DNA of 64,000 nt from Niveispirillum sp943371025 (GTDB lineage Bacteria > Pseudomonadota > Alphaproteobacteria > Azospirillales > Azospirillaceae), in the NCBI GenBank assembly GCA_943371025.1, contig CALRTC020000001.1, forward strand, positions 485,802 through 549,801, read 5' to 3'. The notes below the pieces were generated by a model. That model searched no databases. It saw only the letters and a program-made list of their open reading frames with translations, and was not told the DNA's origin. Numbering within the stretch: the stretch's first letter is position 1; each line of letters starts with the position of its first letter. The position numbers and the translations under genes were made by a program. Below are positions 24,342 through 33,121 of the stretch, piece by piece.

Positions 24342-25406
24342 ATGTCGGCTGGATTGGATGGGATCGTCGCGGCGGAAACGGTGCTGAGCCATGTGGATGG
24401 ACTGGCCGGCCGTTTGGTCCTGCGGGGGCTGCCCGTGGAACGCGCGGCGGCAAGCCTGGATTTCGAAGGGGTGACGTCCTTGCTGTGGCAGGATTTCCAC
24501 CCGCTGGGCGGCAAGCCGCACAACCTGGCGGCGGCGCTGGGCGAGGTGCGGGTGGAGGTGGCGGCCCTGCTGCCGGCCCTGCTGCCCGCGACGGTGGGAT
24601 TGAGCGATGTGGAGGCACTGCGCCTGATGCTGGCGGCACTGCCCGATATCGACCCCGCCGATGACGCGGTGCGCGCCGTGGCGGCGGTGCCGGTCTTCAT
24701 CGCGGCTCGGGTCCGGTATCAGGTCGGGCTGGCACCCGTGGCCCCGGATGCGTCGCTGGGCCATGCGGCGGATTTCCTGCGCATGATGAAGGGCGCCCCC
24801 GTCGATCCGGCACTGGCCCGCGCGCTGGACACCTATCTGGTGACGGTCAGCGACCATGGGCTGAATGCCTCCACCTTTGCGGCGCGCATCGTCGCCTCCA
24901 CCCGCGCCGGCACGATCAGCAGCGTGGTGGCCGGCCTGTGCGCCCTGAAGGGGCCCTTGCATGGCGGGGCGCCGGGGCCGGTGCTGGACATGCTGGATGC
25001 CATCGGCACGGCGGACGCGGCCCCTGCCTGGCTGTCGGCCGAGTTGGCGGCGGGCCGGCGGCTGATGGGGTTCGGACATCGCATCTATCGCGTGCGTGAT
25101 CCGCGGGCGGAGGTGCTGAAACACGCTGTGGCGGGACTGTCCAGTCCCCGCATCGATCTGGCGGAAAAGGTGGAGAGGGCGGCCCTGGCAGCACTGGCCC
25201 GTCACCGGCCCGACCGTCCGCTGGAAACGAACGTGGAATTCTATACCGCACTGCTGCTGGATGCCGTGGGACTGGACCGGTCCCTGTTCACGCCCATCTT
25301 CGCCATGGGCCGTGTCGCCGGCTGGACCGCGCATGTCATGGAGCAGGAGGCGACGGGCCGGCTGATGCGGCCATCGTCACGCTATATCGGGCCTTTGGCT
25401 GCCTGA
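24342..25406 (+). CDS. Second citrate synthase/methylcitrate synthase-like protein
   Basis: The 354-residue protein is a stand-alone citrate synthase-fold enzyme. It has the substrate His residues in SDHGLNAST and MGFGHRIY, the GPLHGG loop and LMRPSSRYIG near the C-terminus. The third catalytic position, usually Asp in NVDFY, is Glu here (NVEFYTALLL). That is conservative and may be a subfamily feature or may lower activity. AAGGAG lies 7 bases before the ATG at 24342; the frame extends to 24315 but without support. It is divergent from the fused citrate synthase, suggesting the two products work together or form a heteromer. A terminator follows. Confidence 0.85.
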   Translation: MSAGLDGIVAAETVLSHVDGLAGRLVLRGLPVERAAASLDFEGVTSLLWQDFHPLGGKPHNLAAALGEVRVEVAALLPALLPATVGLSDVEALRLMLAALPDIDPADDAVRAVAAVPVFIAARVRYQVGLAPVAPDASLGHAADFLRMMKGAPVDPALARALDTYLVTVSDHGLNASTFAARIVASTRAGTISSVVAGLCALKGPLHGGAPGPVLDMLDAIGTADAAPAWLSAELAAGRRLMGFGHRIYRVRDPRAEVLKHAVAGLSSPRIDLAEKVERAALAALARHRPDRPLETNVEFYTALLLDAVGLDRSLFTPIFAMGRVAGWTAHVMEQEATGRLMRPSSRYIGPLAA

Positions 25407-25412
25407 ATGATA

Positions 25413-25438
25413 AAGCCCCGGCCGCAAGACCGGGGCTT
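25413..25438. terminator. Terminator after the second citrate synthase gene
   Basis: AAGCCCCGG (25413-25421) pairs perfectly with CCGGGGCTT (25430-25438). It lies between convergent genes and just before repeat copy 2. Confidence 0.8.
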
Positions 25439-25459
25439 AACATTTGCGTGTTCTCGCAC

Positions 25460-25505
25460 CAGCAGCGCCTGCATCCGCAGGCTTGGCTACGCCGCAAGAG
25501 CGGCG
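25460..25505 (+). repeat. Three-hairpin dispersed repeat, copy 2 (third hairpin missing)
   Basis: Hairpin 1 is GCCTGC-ATCC-GCAGGC (25467-25482), then CTTGGCT, then hairpin 2 GCCGC-AAGA-GCGGC (25491-25504). The left CTCAGGCGCC part and hairpin 3 are absent. The last codons and stop of the AGE-epimerase gene lie inside the element. Confidence 0.7.
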
Positions 25506-26650
25506 CGAACCGCCCTGTCCAGCTCCGCGACGGCGCAGGTGATGTGGTAGAAGCTGCTGGCCGGGGCCGGTTCGTCCGTCATGCGGCCGTCCGGGGCCAT
25601 CTTGTCCCACCACAGGCCCTTGACGGGTGTGGCCAGATAGCGTTCCAGCCCGTCGGCGGCGCGGGCGGCCTGTGACCAGCAGGCTGCATCGCCAGTAATC
25701 TCGGCGGCCAGCACGGCGGCCTTGATCCGTTCGGTCTGCGGCCACAGGCGGGCGCTGTGATCATGGATGGAGAAATCGTCCAGCAGGCTGTTGAAGGCCA
25801 CGCCACGCGCCGGGTCGACGCCGTGTGTTTCCCCGATCTGCAACAGGCGAAGGCCGGCTTTGATCGCATCCTCCCGCCCGCGCAGGCGGCCCCAGCGCAG
25901 CATCAGCCAGGCCCATTCCAACTGGTGCCCCGGTTCGACAATGCGGCCTTGCGTACCGGGGGCCGGATGCCAGTCAGCATCGAAGAATTCGCGCAGCGCC
26001 CCCGTCTGCCCATCGATGAAGTTCGACAGGGCCAGACCGGCGATGCCGTCGGCCATCGCCGTCCAGCCGGCATCGCCGCCATTGGCTTCCCAGGCCAGCG
26101 AGGCCTCAAACAGGTGCATGTTGGGGTTGGATTGCAGGGGCAGGCCGGCGGGTGGCAATTCGGTAAAGCCCCCCATGCGCCCCACCGCGGCCAGCAGCCG
26201 GTCGCGCAGGGTGACGGCCGTGTCGTGCAGGGTGTCGAAAGCGTTCAGCGGCCCGGCGGCCGCACTCAACCCGAACAGGGCGAAGGCCTGGTCGTAAAGA
26301 TCGGCGCGATCATCCAAGGGAGCGCCATCGGCGGCGACCAGGGTGCGGAACAGCCCGTCTTCGCGGCGATAGCGTGCCAGATAGCAATCCAGCGCCTGAC
26401 GCACGATGTCCGTGGCCGGGCCGTCCCAACCCAATGACGGGGCCAGGGCATAGGAGAAAATCTGACGCGGCTGGACCCGCGCACGCCGCGGTGCCTGCAC
26501 GGGCTGGCCTTGCTGATCCAGCTTTTCATGGAAGCCGCCGGCTGCATGATCGTAACCGGCTTGCCACCACAGGGGATAGGCATAGCCGTTCAGCCAGGAA
26601 ACCAGCCGGTCACGGCGTGCGACAGCCTCTTGCAAGGGCGACAGGGACAT
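25487..26650 (-). CDS. AGE-family sugar epimerase/isomerase (mannose isomerase or N-acylglucosamine 2-epimerase type)
   Basis: The 387-residue (alpha/alpha)6-barrel protein probably interconverts mannose and fructose or a related pair. It has family features: YPLWWQAGYDHAAGGFHE near the N-terminus, DDRADLYDQAFALFGL, NPNMHLFEASLAW, and EPGHQLEWAWLMLRW with the catalytic-type His. The ATG at 26650 begins the conserved region; 26662 is an alternative. It lies 32 bases after the fructokinase gene on the same strand, which favours mannose to fructose isomerisation followed by phosphorylation. Its last five codons (A-A-L-A-A) and stop are formed by hairpin 2 of dispersed repeat copy 2, so the natural 3' end may have been replaced. 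Confidence 0.8.
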   Translation of the reverse strand: MSLSPLQEAVARRDRLVSWLNGYAYPLWWQAGYDHAAGGFHEKLDQQGQPVQAPRRARVQPRQIFSYALAPSLGWDGPATDIVRQALDCYLARYRREDGLFRTLVAADGAPLDDRADLYDQAFALFGLSAAAGPLNAFDTLHDTAVTLRDRLLAAVGRMGGFTELPPAGLPLQSNPNMHLFEASLAWEANGGDAGWTAMADGIAGLALSNFIDGQTGALREFFDADWHPAPGTQGRIVEPGHQLEWAWLMLRWGRLRGREDAIKAGLRLLQIGETHGVDPARGVAFNSLLDDFSIHDHSARLWPQTERIKAAVLAAEITGDAACWSQAARAADGLERYLATPVKGLWWDKMAPDGRMTDEPAPASSFYHITCAVAELDRAVRAALAA

Positions 26651-26682
26651 GGGTTCCACCATTCCTAGATAGGATCGCTCTG

Positions 26683-27576
26683 TTACCGCCAGAGCTGCGC
26701 CGCCCCGCGCACGCCCGAGCTGTCGCCCCAGCGGGCCGGCACGATGCGGGCCTGCCAAGTATCACAGAACACATGCGACCGGACCACATCCTCCAGCCGC
26801 CCGTACAGTTCCGCGACATTCGACATCCCGCCACCTAGCACGAACACATCGGGATCGACAATGTTGCAGATCACGGCGATCCCGCGTCCCAGCCTGTCGA
26901 TATAGCGATCCAGCGCGGCCCCCGCCCCGGCATCGCCGCTGCGTGCCGCGTCGATGATCCATTCACCCGGCATGTCGCGGCCGGTCACTGCGGTGTGATC
27001 GCGCCGCAGGCCTGTGCCCGACACCCATGTTTCCAGACAGCCATGCTGTCCGCACCAGCAGGCGGGACCTGGTACCTCATCGGCGCGGGGCCAGGGCAGG
27101 GGCATGTGACCCCACTCGCCGCCGATACCATTCGCCCCTTCAACCAGCCGGCCATCAACCACCAGCCCGCCGCCGCAGCCCGTGCCGATGATGATGGCGA
27201 AAGCGGTATGGGCGCCTGCCGCCGCCCCATCCGTGGCTTCCGACAGGGCCAGGCAATTGGCATCGTTGGCCAGCCGCACCGGCCGGCCAAGGGCAGCGGT
27301 CAGATCGGCGGCAAAATTGCGACCGTTCAGATAGGTGGAATTGGCGTTGCGCATCAAACCGGTGGATGGGTTGATGCTTCCGGGGACCCCCAGTCCGACG
27401 GAAGCGGCGCGACCCACGGCAGCCTCTGTGCGGGCGATCAGATCACGAACGGCGTCGATGGCAGCATCATAGCTGCCGGGATTGGGCACGCGCAGCCGCG
27501 ACAGGAATTCCCCCTGTGCCGACAGGGCGGCGGCTTCGATCTTTGTGCCGCCGAAATCAACCCCGATCCTGATCAT
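26683..27576 (-). CDS. ROK-family fructokinase
   Basis: Phosphorylates a free hexose, most likely fructose. The 297-residue protein starts MIRIGVDFGGTKIEAA (ATP-binding), has SVGLGVPGSINPSTG and LANDANCLALSEA with the catalytic Asp, and the ROK zinc motif CWCGQHGCLE. The Mak-type NANSTYLNG segment supports fructokinase over glucokinase. The frame extends upstream to 27645, but the ATG at 27576 begins the conserved core. It is followed by the AGE isomerase and preceded by a ROK repressor on the same strand: a compact mannose/fructose module. Confidence 0.85.
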   Translation of the reverse strand: MIRIGVDFGGTKIEAAALSAQGEFLSRLRVPNPGSYDAAIDAVRDLIARTEAAVGRAASVGLGVPGSINPSTGLMRNANSTYLNGRNFAADLTAALGRPVRLANDANCLALSEATDGAAAGAHTAFAIIIGTGCGGGLVVDGRLVEGANGIGGEWGHMPLPWPRADEVPGPACWCGQHGCLETWVSGTGLRRDHTAVTGRDMPGEWIIDAARSGDAGAGAALDRYIDRLGRGIAVICNIVDPDVFVLGGGMSNVAELYGRLEDVVRSHVFCDTWQARIVPARWGDSSGVRGAAQLWR

Positions 27577-27699
27577 CGACCCGAACGCTCCCGTCCCCGG
27601 AATGTTATGAAGCTGGGCGCAAAGGCCCCCGCATTTGCCCGGCAATTTAGCAGGGCATCATTAAATAGACAATTTGAAATAAGAATTAACTCGCACCAC
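27577..27699 (-). promoter_or_regulatory. AT-rich gap upstream of the fructokinase gene
   Basis: The stretch 27661-27690 (TTAAATAGACAATTTGAAAT then AAGAATTAAC) is markedly AT-rich for this genome. On the minus strand it reads TTATTTC-N7-CTATTTAA, loosely like Mlc/NagC-type ROK sites. It is a promoter or operator candidate only. Confidence 0.3.
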
Positions 27700-28923
27700 T
27701 CATTCTTCAGCCGTCTTCATCAGGACCGAACGGCCGGGCAGCAGACGCTGATTAAAGGGCAGGATGGCGGCACCAACGGCCGGCGCGTCGGCCGCCATTG
27801 CGGCCGGTCGAACCTTGGCCAGCATGGGTATACGGTCGCTGAAGGGGGACAGGCGTGCGTTCAAGGCCTGGATCAACGCATCCAGGATGACGCCGGGCAG
27901 GCGTCCGCCGATGAACACGGTTTCCGGATTGATCAGGCAACTGATGGCCAGCACAGGGTCTGTCAACAGGCTGGCTGCCAACGCCACCCATTGCGCAACC
28001 AGTCCCTGGCCCCGCTCGTCCAGTCCCAGTAGATCATCAGGCAGGGACAGTTCATAGCCATGCCGGGCCATGTGATCGTAAAGGGCCGACAGCGACACCG
28101 CGTCCTGTAAGGTGCGGGCATCGGTGTCCGGATGACGAACAGGCAGAAAACCGATTTCGCCGCTGCGGCCCTGTGCGCCGCGGTAATATTGTCCATCCAG
28201 GACCAGTCCGCCGCCCAGGCCGCGGCTGAACAGGATGTAGAAGAAGCTGGGATGGCGCAGTCCCAGCCCGAACTGTAATTCACCCAGCGCCGCCGCCGTC
28301 GCGTCATTTTCCACCAGGACCGGCAGGGTGGGGAAGTGATTGGCGAACAGCGCGCTGATGTCAGTCTGGTTCCAGGCCGCGTAATCGGCGGGTTGCTGGG
28401 GCAGATGCACGCGGCCCAGGTCGTCGGGCAGGGCCACGCCCATGCCGATCAGCCGCTTGGCCTTCAACTCGCCGCGGGCCAGGATGGCGGACAGTTCGGC
28501 TCTTACGAATTCAGCCACTTCATCCGGCAGGGCGAAGTTCACCTCCCGCGTGGCGCGGGCCCGGACCTGACCCATCAGGTCCAGCACGACCAGCGTGATA
28601 TGGTCACGGTCGATATTGACGCCGACGGAGAAACAGCCGTCGGGATTGATGGCCAGCTTCATGGCCGGCTGCCCGCGCTGTCCCATCAGGCGCCCGGCTT
28701 CCAGGATCAGATCCTCCGTCAGCAGCCGCTTGGTGATGTTGGCGATGGCAGGGGCCGTCAGGCCCGTGATTTCTGCCAGTTCCGCCCGGGTGATGGGGCC
28801 GCCGACGCGGATGGCCTGCAAGGTCACACGCTGGTTGTGATCGCCAGCCCGTTCCAGATTGGTGCCGGACAGGCTTGCGCCCACGGAGGCCGGGATGGGA
28901 GAGGTGTCGGCGGGATTGGACAT
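27700..28923 (-). CDS. ROK-family transcriptional repressor
   Basis: Sugar-responsive repressor of the NagC/Mlc type. The 407-residue protein has an N-terminal winged helix (residues 44-68: ITRAELAEITGLTAPAIANI) and a ROK sensor domain with VGVNIDRDHITLVVLDL, LVENDATAAALGE and FSRGLGGGLVLDG. The usual ROK zinc-binding CxCGxxGC cluster is missing; after GRSGEIGFLPV the sequence continues RHPDTDARTLQDAV. Structure or ligand response may therefore differ from Mlc. The ATG at 28923 is chosen. It probably controls the downstream fructokinase/AGE genes on the same strand. Confidence 0.85.
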   Translation of the reverse strand: MSNPADTSPIPASVGASLSGTNLERAGDHNQRVTLQAIRVGGPITRAELAEITGLTAPAIANITKRLLTEDLILEAGRLMGQRGQPAMKLAINPDGCFSVGVNIDRDHITLVVLDLMGQVRARATREVNFALPDEVAEFVRAELSAILARGELKAKRLIGMGVALPDDLGRVHLPQQPADYAAWNQTDISALFANHFPTLPVLVENDATAAALGELQFGLGLRHPSFFYILFSRGLGGGLVLDGQYYRGAQGRSGEIGFLPVRHPDTDARTLQDAVSLSALYDHMARHGYELSLPDDLLGLDERGQGLVAQWVALAASLLTDPVLAISCLINPETVFIGGRLPGVILDALIQALNARLSPFSDRIPMLAKVRPAAMAADAPAVGAAILPFNQRLLPGRSVLMKTAEE

Positions 28924-29097
28924 TGGCGGGGGAAGCCTTCGGCTGCTTGGTGGAATTCGATTACAGTGGCCGGGGGCTGACGGCAACGGCGCTGTTAAGT
29001 CGACTGCGCAGGAGTGACGCAGAGGCTTGACTTACACCACCCAATAGGCGGAACCTGAGGTAAATCTACATAATTTCTTCTGTTGTTCGGGGGAATC

Positions 29098-30780
29098 ATG
29101 AGCGCCACGCCCTTGCCGCTGTCGCGGGAGCTTCTGCCCAAGCTGGTGACCTGTCTGCGGGAAGGCTATGGGCTGAAGGACCTGCGGGCGGACGCCATTG
29201 CCGGGCTGACGGTTGCCATCGTGGCGTTGCCACTGGCCATGGCGCTGGCCATTGCGTCCGGTACGACGCCGGACAAGGGGCTGGTGACGGCCGTGGTGGC
29301 GGGTTTCCTGATTTCAGCACTGGGCGGCAGCCGGGTGCAGATCGGTGGCCCGACGGGGGCCTTTGTCGTGGTGGTGGTCGATGTCATCAACCGGCATGGC
29401 TATGATGGTCTGGTGCTGGCCACGCTGCTGGCGGGGCTGATCCTGATCCTGGCGGCGGTTTTCCGCCTTGGCCAATGGATCAAATATATCCCGGAACCTG
29501 TGGTGACGGGGTTCACGTCGGGCATTGCCGTCATCATCTTCACCAGCCAGATCAAGGATCTGCTGGGCCTGTCCATGGCGTCGGTCCCGGCGGATTTCCT
29601 GGAGAAATGGCCCGCCTTCTGGGCGGCGCGCGATACGATCGGGATTGCCGCCCCCCTGGGCCTGGGCTCCCTGGCCCTGATCATCGCACTGCGCCGCGTG
29701 GCACCGCGGGTGCCGGGGTTCCTGGTCGCGGTGGTGCTGGCGTCGGTCGGGGCGCTGACCATGGGGCTGGATGTGGAGACCATCGGGTCGCGCTTTGGCG
29801 GCATTCCCGACCATCTGCCCGCGCCGGTCATGCCGGTGGTGACGATGGCCAAGCTGCGGGAACTGATGCCGGCGGCCCTGACCATCGCCTTCCTGGCGGG
29901 TGTCGAGTCGCTGCTGTCGGCCGTCGTGGCGGACGGGATGACGGGGCGGCGGCATCGGCCGAACGCCGAGCTGCTGGGTCAGGGCGTGGCCAACACCGTG
30001 TCGGCCCTGTTCGGCGGGCTGCCGGCCACGGGGGCGATTGCGCGCACCGTGACCAATATCCGGTCGGGCGCGAAATCGCCGGTGTCGGGCATGCTGCATG
30101 CGGCCTTCCTGCTGCTGTTCATGCTGGCCTTCAGCAAACTGGCCGCCTTTGTGCCGCTGGCGGTACTGGCGGCCGTGCTGGTCGTCGTCGCCTGGAACAT
30201 GAGCGATGCGCCACGGTTCCTGCACGCCGCTCGCGTGTCTCCCATCAGCGACCGCATCATTCTCCTTACCACTTTCATCCTGACGGTGCTGATCGATCTG
30301 ACGGTAGCCATTGAGGTGGGGGTGATCCTGGCCGCCGTCATGTTCATGCATCGCATGTCGGAAACGGTCAGCGTGTCGGAAAGCGGAGAGGAGCCGGACC
30401 TGGCCAAGGGGCTGCCGCCCGGCACCGTTCTCTACCGTATTGACGGGCCCATGTTCTTTGGTGCCGCGCGCAAGCTGCTGGATGTGCTGGACCGCACCGG
30501 CGGGGCGCCGCGCGTGCTGATCCTGGACATGGAAACCGTGCCCATGCTGGACGCCACCGGGGCCGACGCCCTGTCCACGCTGGTGGCGCGGGCGGGCAAG
30601 CGCGGCGCCTTCGTGGTGATGGCAGGCTTGCAGCGCCAGCCGCTGGGCGTACTGCACGGGCTGGGCCTGCGCCATCGCAAGGGGCCGGTTGTCTTCGTGG
30701 GCGACGTGGCCCGGGCCAAGGCGGAAGCGCTGCACCTGCTGGAGGTGGCGGAGGACAGCTCTGGGCCGACCGTGCATTGA
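29098..30780 (+). CDS. SulP-family anion transporter with STAS domain
   Basis: Inner-membrane transporter for sulfate, bicarbonate or dicarboxylates; substrate not determinable. The 560-residue protein has 10 or more membrane helices, including DAIAGLTVAIVALPLAMALAI near the start and GGSRVQIGGPTGAFVVVV, the conserved SulP motif. A C-terminal STAS domain follows (about 435-550, with VLILDMETVPMLDATGADAL). GGGGGAA lies just before the ATG at 29098. It stands alone; 174 bp separate it from the divergent ROK repressor. Confidence 0.9.
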   Translation: MSATPLPLSRELLPKLVTCLREGYGLKDLRADAIAGLTVAIVALPLAMALAIASGTTPDKGLVTAVVAGFLISALGGSRVQIGGPTGAFVVVVVDVINRHGYDGLVLATLLAGLILILAAVFRLGQWIKYIPEPVVTGFTSGIAVIIFTSQIKDLLGLSMASVPADFLEKWPAFWAARDTIGIAAPLGLGSLALIIALRRVAPRVPGFLVAVVLASVGALTMGLDVETIGSRFGGIPDHLPAPVMPVVTMAKLRELMPAALTIAFLAGVESLLSAVVADGMTGRRHRPNAELLGQGVANTVSALFGGLPATGAIARTVTNIRSGAKSPVSGMLHAAFLLLFMLAFSKLAAFVPLAVLAAVLVVVAWNMSDAPRFLHAARVSPISDRIILLTTFILTVLIDLTVAIEVGVILAAVMFMHRMSETVSVSESGEEPDLAKGLPPGTVLYRIDGPMFFGAARKLLDVLDRTGGAPRVLILDMETVPMLDATGADALSTLVARAGKRGAFVVMAGLQRQPLGVLHGLGLRHRKGPVVFVGDVARAKAEALHLLEVAEDSSGPTVH

Positions 30781-30831
30781 CAGGCGCGCCGCTTTCGCGG
30801 TCAATGCCCGGCTTGCAAGGATTTATCCCGG

Positions 30832-31941
30832 TTGATGATGACCAAGCTTGTCTATCTGTGCGACTGGCTGCCACCCGATTTCGGCGCCGTCGGCCAATAT
30901 GCCGTTATGCATTGCCGCGAGCGCGCGGCGCGGGGTTATGACGTCACGCTGGTCGGCCTGACCTCTGCCAAAGAGGCCAGTGAGGAGCAGGAAGCGGTCG
31001 GCCCCGGCACTGTCCGCACCCTGCGCCTGCCGGCCCCGCCGCTGGACCGGGCCAGCCTGGGGCGCCGTCTGGCCTGGACCGTGCGCACCAATGCCATGCT
31101 GATATCCCGTGCCTGGAAATATCTGGCCGCGGCGGACGAGATCCTGTTCACAGGCTCCCCTCCGTTCCTGCTGCATTTCCTGGTGCCGCTGAATGTGCTG
31201 TTGCGCAAGACGCTGATCTACCGCATCGCCGATTTCCACCCGGAATGCCTGATCGCGTCGCGGGAGAAGCCGTCACGGGTGCTGGATGCAGCGCTCGCCC
31301 TGACCATCTGGCTGCGCCGCCGGGTACAGCGGTTCGAGGCATCGGGCGAGGATCAGGTGCGGCTGCTGCGCCGCTATGGCATTCCAGCCGACCATATCCT
31401 GCTGAAGCGCGACCCGCCGCCCGTGGAACTGACGGGGGATGAGGTGCCGCTGCCGGTGCCGCCGGGGCTGGAAGGCAAGGTCGTCCTGCTTTATTCCGGC
31501 AATTGGGGCGTGGCCCACGATACCGACACCTTCATCACTGCCTATATCCGCCACCACCGGCAGGGCAGCGGTCGGGTCGGCCTGTGGCTGAACGCCATCG
31601 GGGCGGGGGCGGATGTGGTCGAACAGCGGTTGAAGGCCGAAGGGCTGCCCGTGGTCCGCGGCCGCCCCGTGCCGTTCGGGGACCTGGGCCGGCTGCTGGT
31701 CACGCCGGACGCGCATTTGATCACCCTGCGCGACGGGTTCGTGGCCTATGTCATTCCGTCGAAGACCTATGGCTGCATCGCGTCGGGCAAGGATGTGCTT
31801 TATATCGGTTCGCCGGAATCGGATGTCGATCTGATCTGCCGTGAAGGGCAGCGGAGCGGACAGCGTTATATCCGCACCGATGTGGGGGACGTGGACGCGG
31901 TTTTCCACGCACTGGAGGCCTTCGCAGGCCCATCGCGCTGA
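30832..31941 (+). CDS. Glycosyltransferase, GT4-like (WcaI/WbuB type)
   Basis: Probably adds a sugar to a cell-surface polysaccharide. The 369-residue protein has a GT-B layout: an N-terminal acceptor domain (LVYLCDWLPPDFGAVGQYAV, FTGSPPFLLHFLVP) and a C-terminal donor domain (VVLLYSGNWGVAHDTDTF, then YVIPSKTYGCIASGKDVLYI). The E-x7-E-like donor motif is replaced by a variant around SKTYGCIASGK. gmd and fcl follow on the same strand about 120 bp downstream, which suggests the donor may be GDP-fucose; that link is inference. Family assignment moderately sure. Confidence 0.7.
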   Translation: MMMTKLVYLCDWLPPDFGAVGQYAVMHCRERAARGYDVTLVGLTSAKEASEEQEAVGPGTVRTLRLPAPPLDRASLGRRLAWTVRTNAMLISRAWKYLAAADEILFTGSPPFLLHFLVPLNVLLRKTLIYRIADFHPECLIASREKPSRVLDAALALTIWLRRRVQRFEASGEDQVRLLRRYGIPADHILLKRDPPPVELTGDEVPLPVPPGLEGKVVLLYSGNWGVAHDTDTFITAYIRHHRQGSGRVGLWLNAIGAGADVVEQRLKAEGLPVVRGRPVPFGDLGRLLVTPDAHLITLRDGFVAYVIPSKTYGCIASGKDVLYIGSPESDVDLICREGQRSGQRYIRTDVGDVDAVFHALEAFAGPSR

Positions 31942-32063
31942 CGGCTGGGGTTCACATTGCGTCGCCGACGCGGTATGAGCAGCGTTTAACGCCGCTGACG
32001 GGGCGGTCAGGCGGTAATCTTGACAGAAGGTGATGGGTCCCCATCGCCCCGGAGAGTGGAAGC

Positions 32064-33104
32064 ATGTCGCGTAAGGTTGCCTTGATCACCGGCGTCACCG
32101 GACAGGATGGTGCCTATCTGGCGGAACTGCTGCTGTCCAAGGGCTATATCGTCCATGGTCTGAAGCGCCGTTCCTCTTCGCTGAACACCGCCCGCATCGA
32201 TCACCTGTACCAGGACATCCATGAACAGGATGTGCGGTTCCAGTTGCATTATGGCGACCTGACGGACAGCACCAACCTGATCCGCATCGTCCAGGAAACC
32301 CAGCCGGACGAGATCTATAACCTGGCAGCTCAGTCCCATGTGCAGGTCAGTTTCGAGACGCCGGAATATACAGCCAACGCCGACGGCATCGGCACGCTGC
32401 GCCTGCTGGAAGCCATCCGCATCCTGAAGCTGGAAGACAAGACCCGCTTCTATCAGGCTTCCACGTCGGAACTGTACGGTCTGGTGCAGGAGACGCCGCA
32501 GCGGGAGACGACGCCCTTCTATCCGCGCAGCCCCTATGCCGCCGCCAAGCTCTATGCCTATTGGATCACGGTGAATTATCGTGAGGCCTATGGCATGCAT
32601 GCCAGCAACGGCATCCTGTTCAACCATGAAAGCCCGATCCGCGGGGAGACCTTCGTCACCCGCAAGATCACGCGCGCCGTGGCCGCCATCCATCATGGCA
32701 AGCAGGATTGCCTGTATCTGGGCAATCTGGACGCCAAGCGCGACTGGGGCCATGCCCGCGACTATGTCGAGGGCATGTGGCGCATCCTGCAGCAGGACAA
32801 GGCAGAGGATTTCGTGCTGGCCACCGGCGAGACGCACACGGTGCGCGAATTCGTGGAGCGCGCTTTCGGCCATGTCGGCAAGAATATCGCATGGAGCGGG
32901 GAGGGCGTGGACGAGATCGGCCGTGATGCCGCAACCGGTGCCACGCTGGTGCGCATCGATCCGCGCTATTTCCGCCCGACCGAGGTTGATCTGCTGCTGG
33001 GTGACGCGTCCAAGGCCAAGGCCAAGCTGGGCTGGACGCACACGACCAGCTTCCCGGATCTGGTGAAGGAAATGGTCGAAGCCGACGTGAAGCTGCTGGC
33101 CTGA
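32064..33104 (+). CDS. gmd: GDP-mannose 4,6-dehydratase
   Basis: Converts GDP-mannose to GDP-4-keto-6-deoxymannose, the first step to GDP-L-fucose. The 346-residue SDR enzyme has the NADP-binding TGVTGQDGAYLAELL, the catalytic STSELYG and YxxxK (YPRSPYAAAKLYAYW), and the GMD-specific NHESPIRGETFVTRKIT. GGAGAG precedes the ATG. fcl starts 17 bases after the stop, so the two form an operon. Confidence 0.95.
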   Translation: MSRKVALITGVTGQDGAYLAELLLSKGYIVHGLKRRSSSLNTARIDHLYQDIHEQDVRFQLHYGDLTDSTNLIRIVQETQPDEIYNLAAQSHVQVSFETPEYTANADGIGTLRLLEAIRILKLEDKTRFYQASTSELYGLVQETPQRETTPFYPRSPYAAAKLYAYWITVNYREAYGMHASNGILFNHESPIRGETFVTRKITRAVAAIHHGKQDCLYLGNLDAKRDWGHARDYVEGMWRILQQDKAEDFVLATGETHTVREFVERAFGHVGKNIAWSGEGVDEIGRDAATGATLVRIDPRYFRPTEVDLLLGDASKAKAKLGWTHTTSFPDLVKEMVEADVKLLA

Positions 33105-33121
33105 TTCAGGGAAAGACGAAG

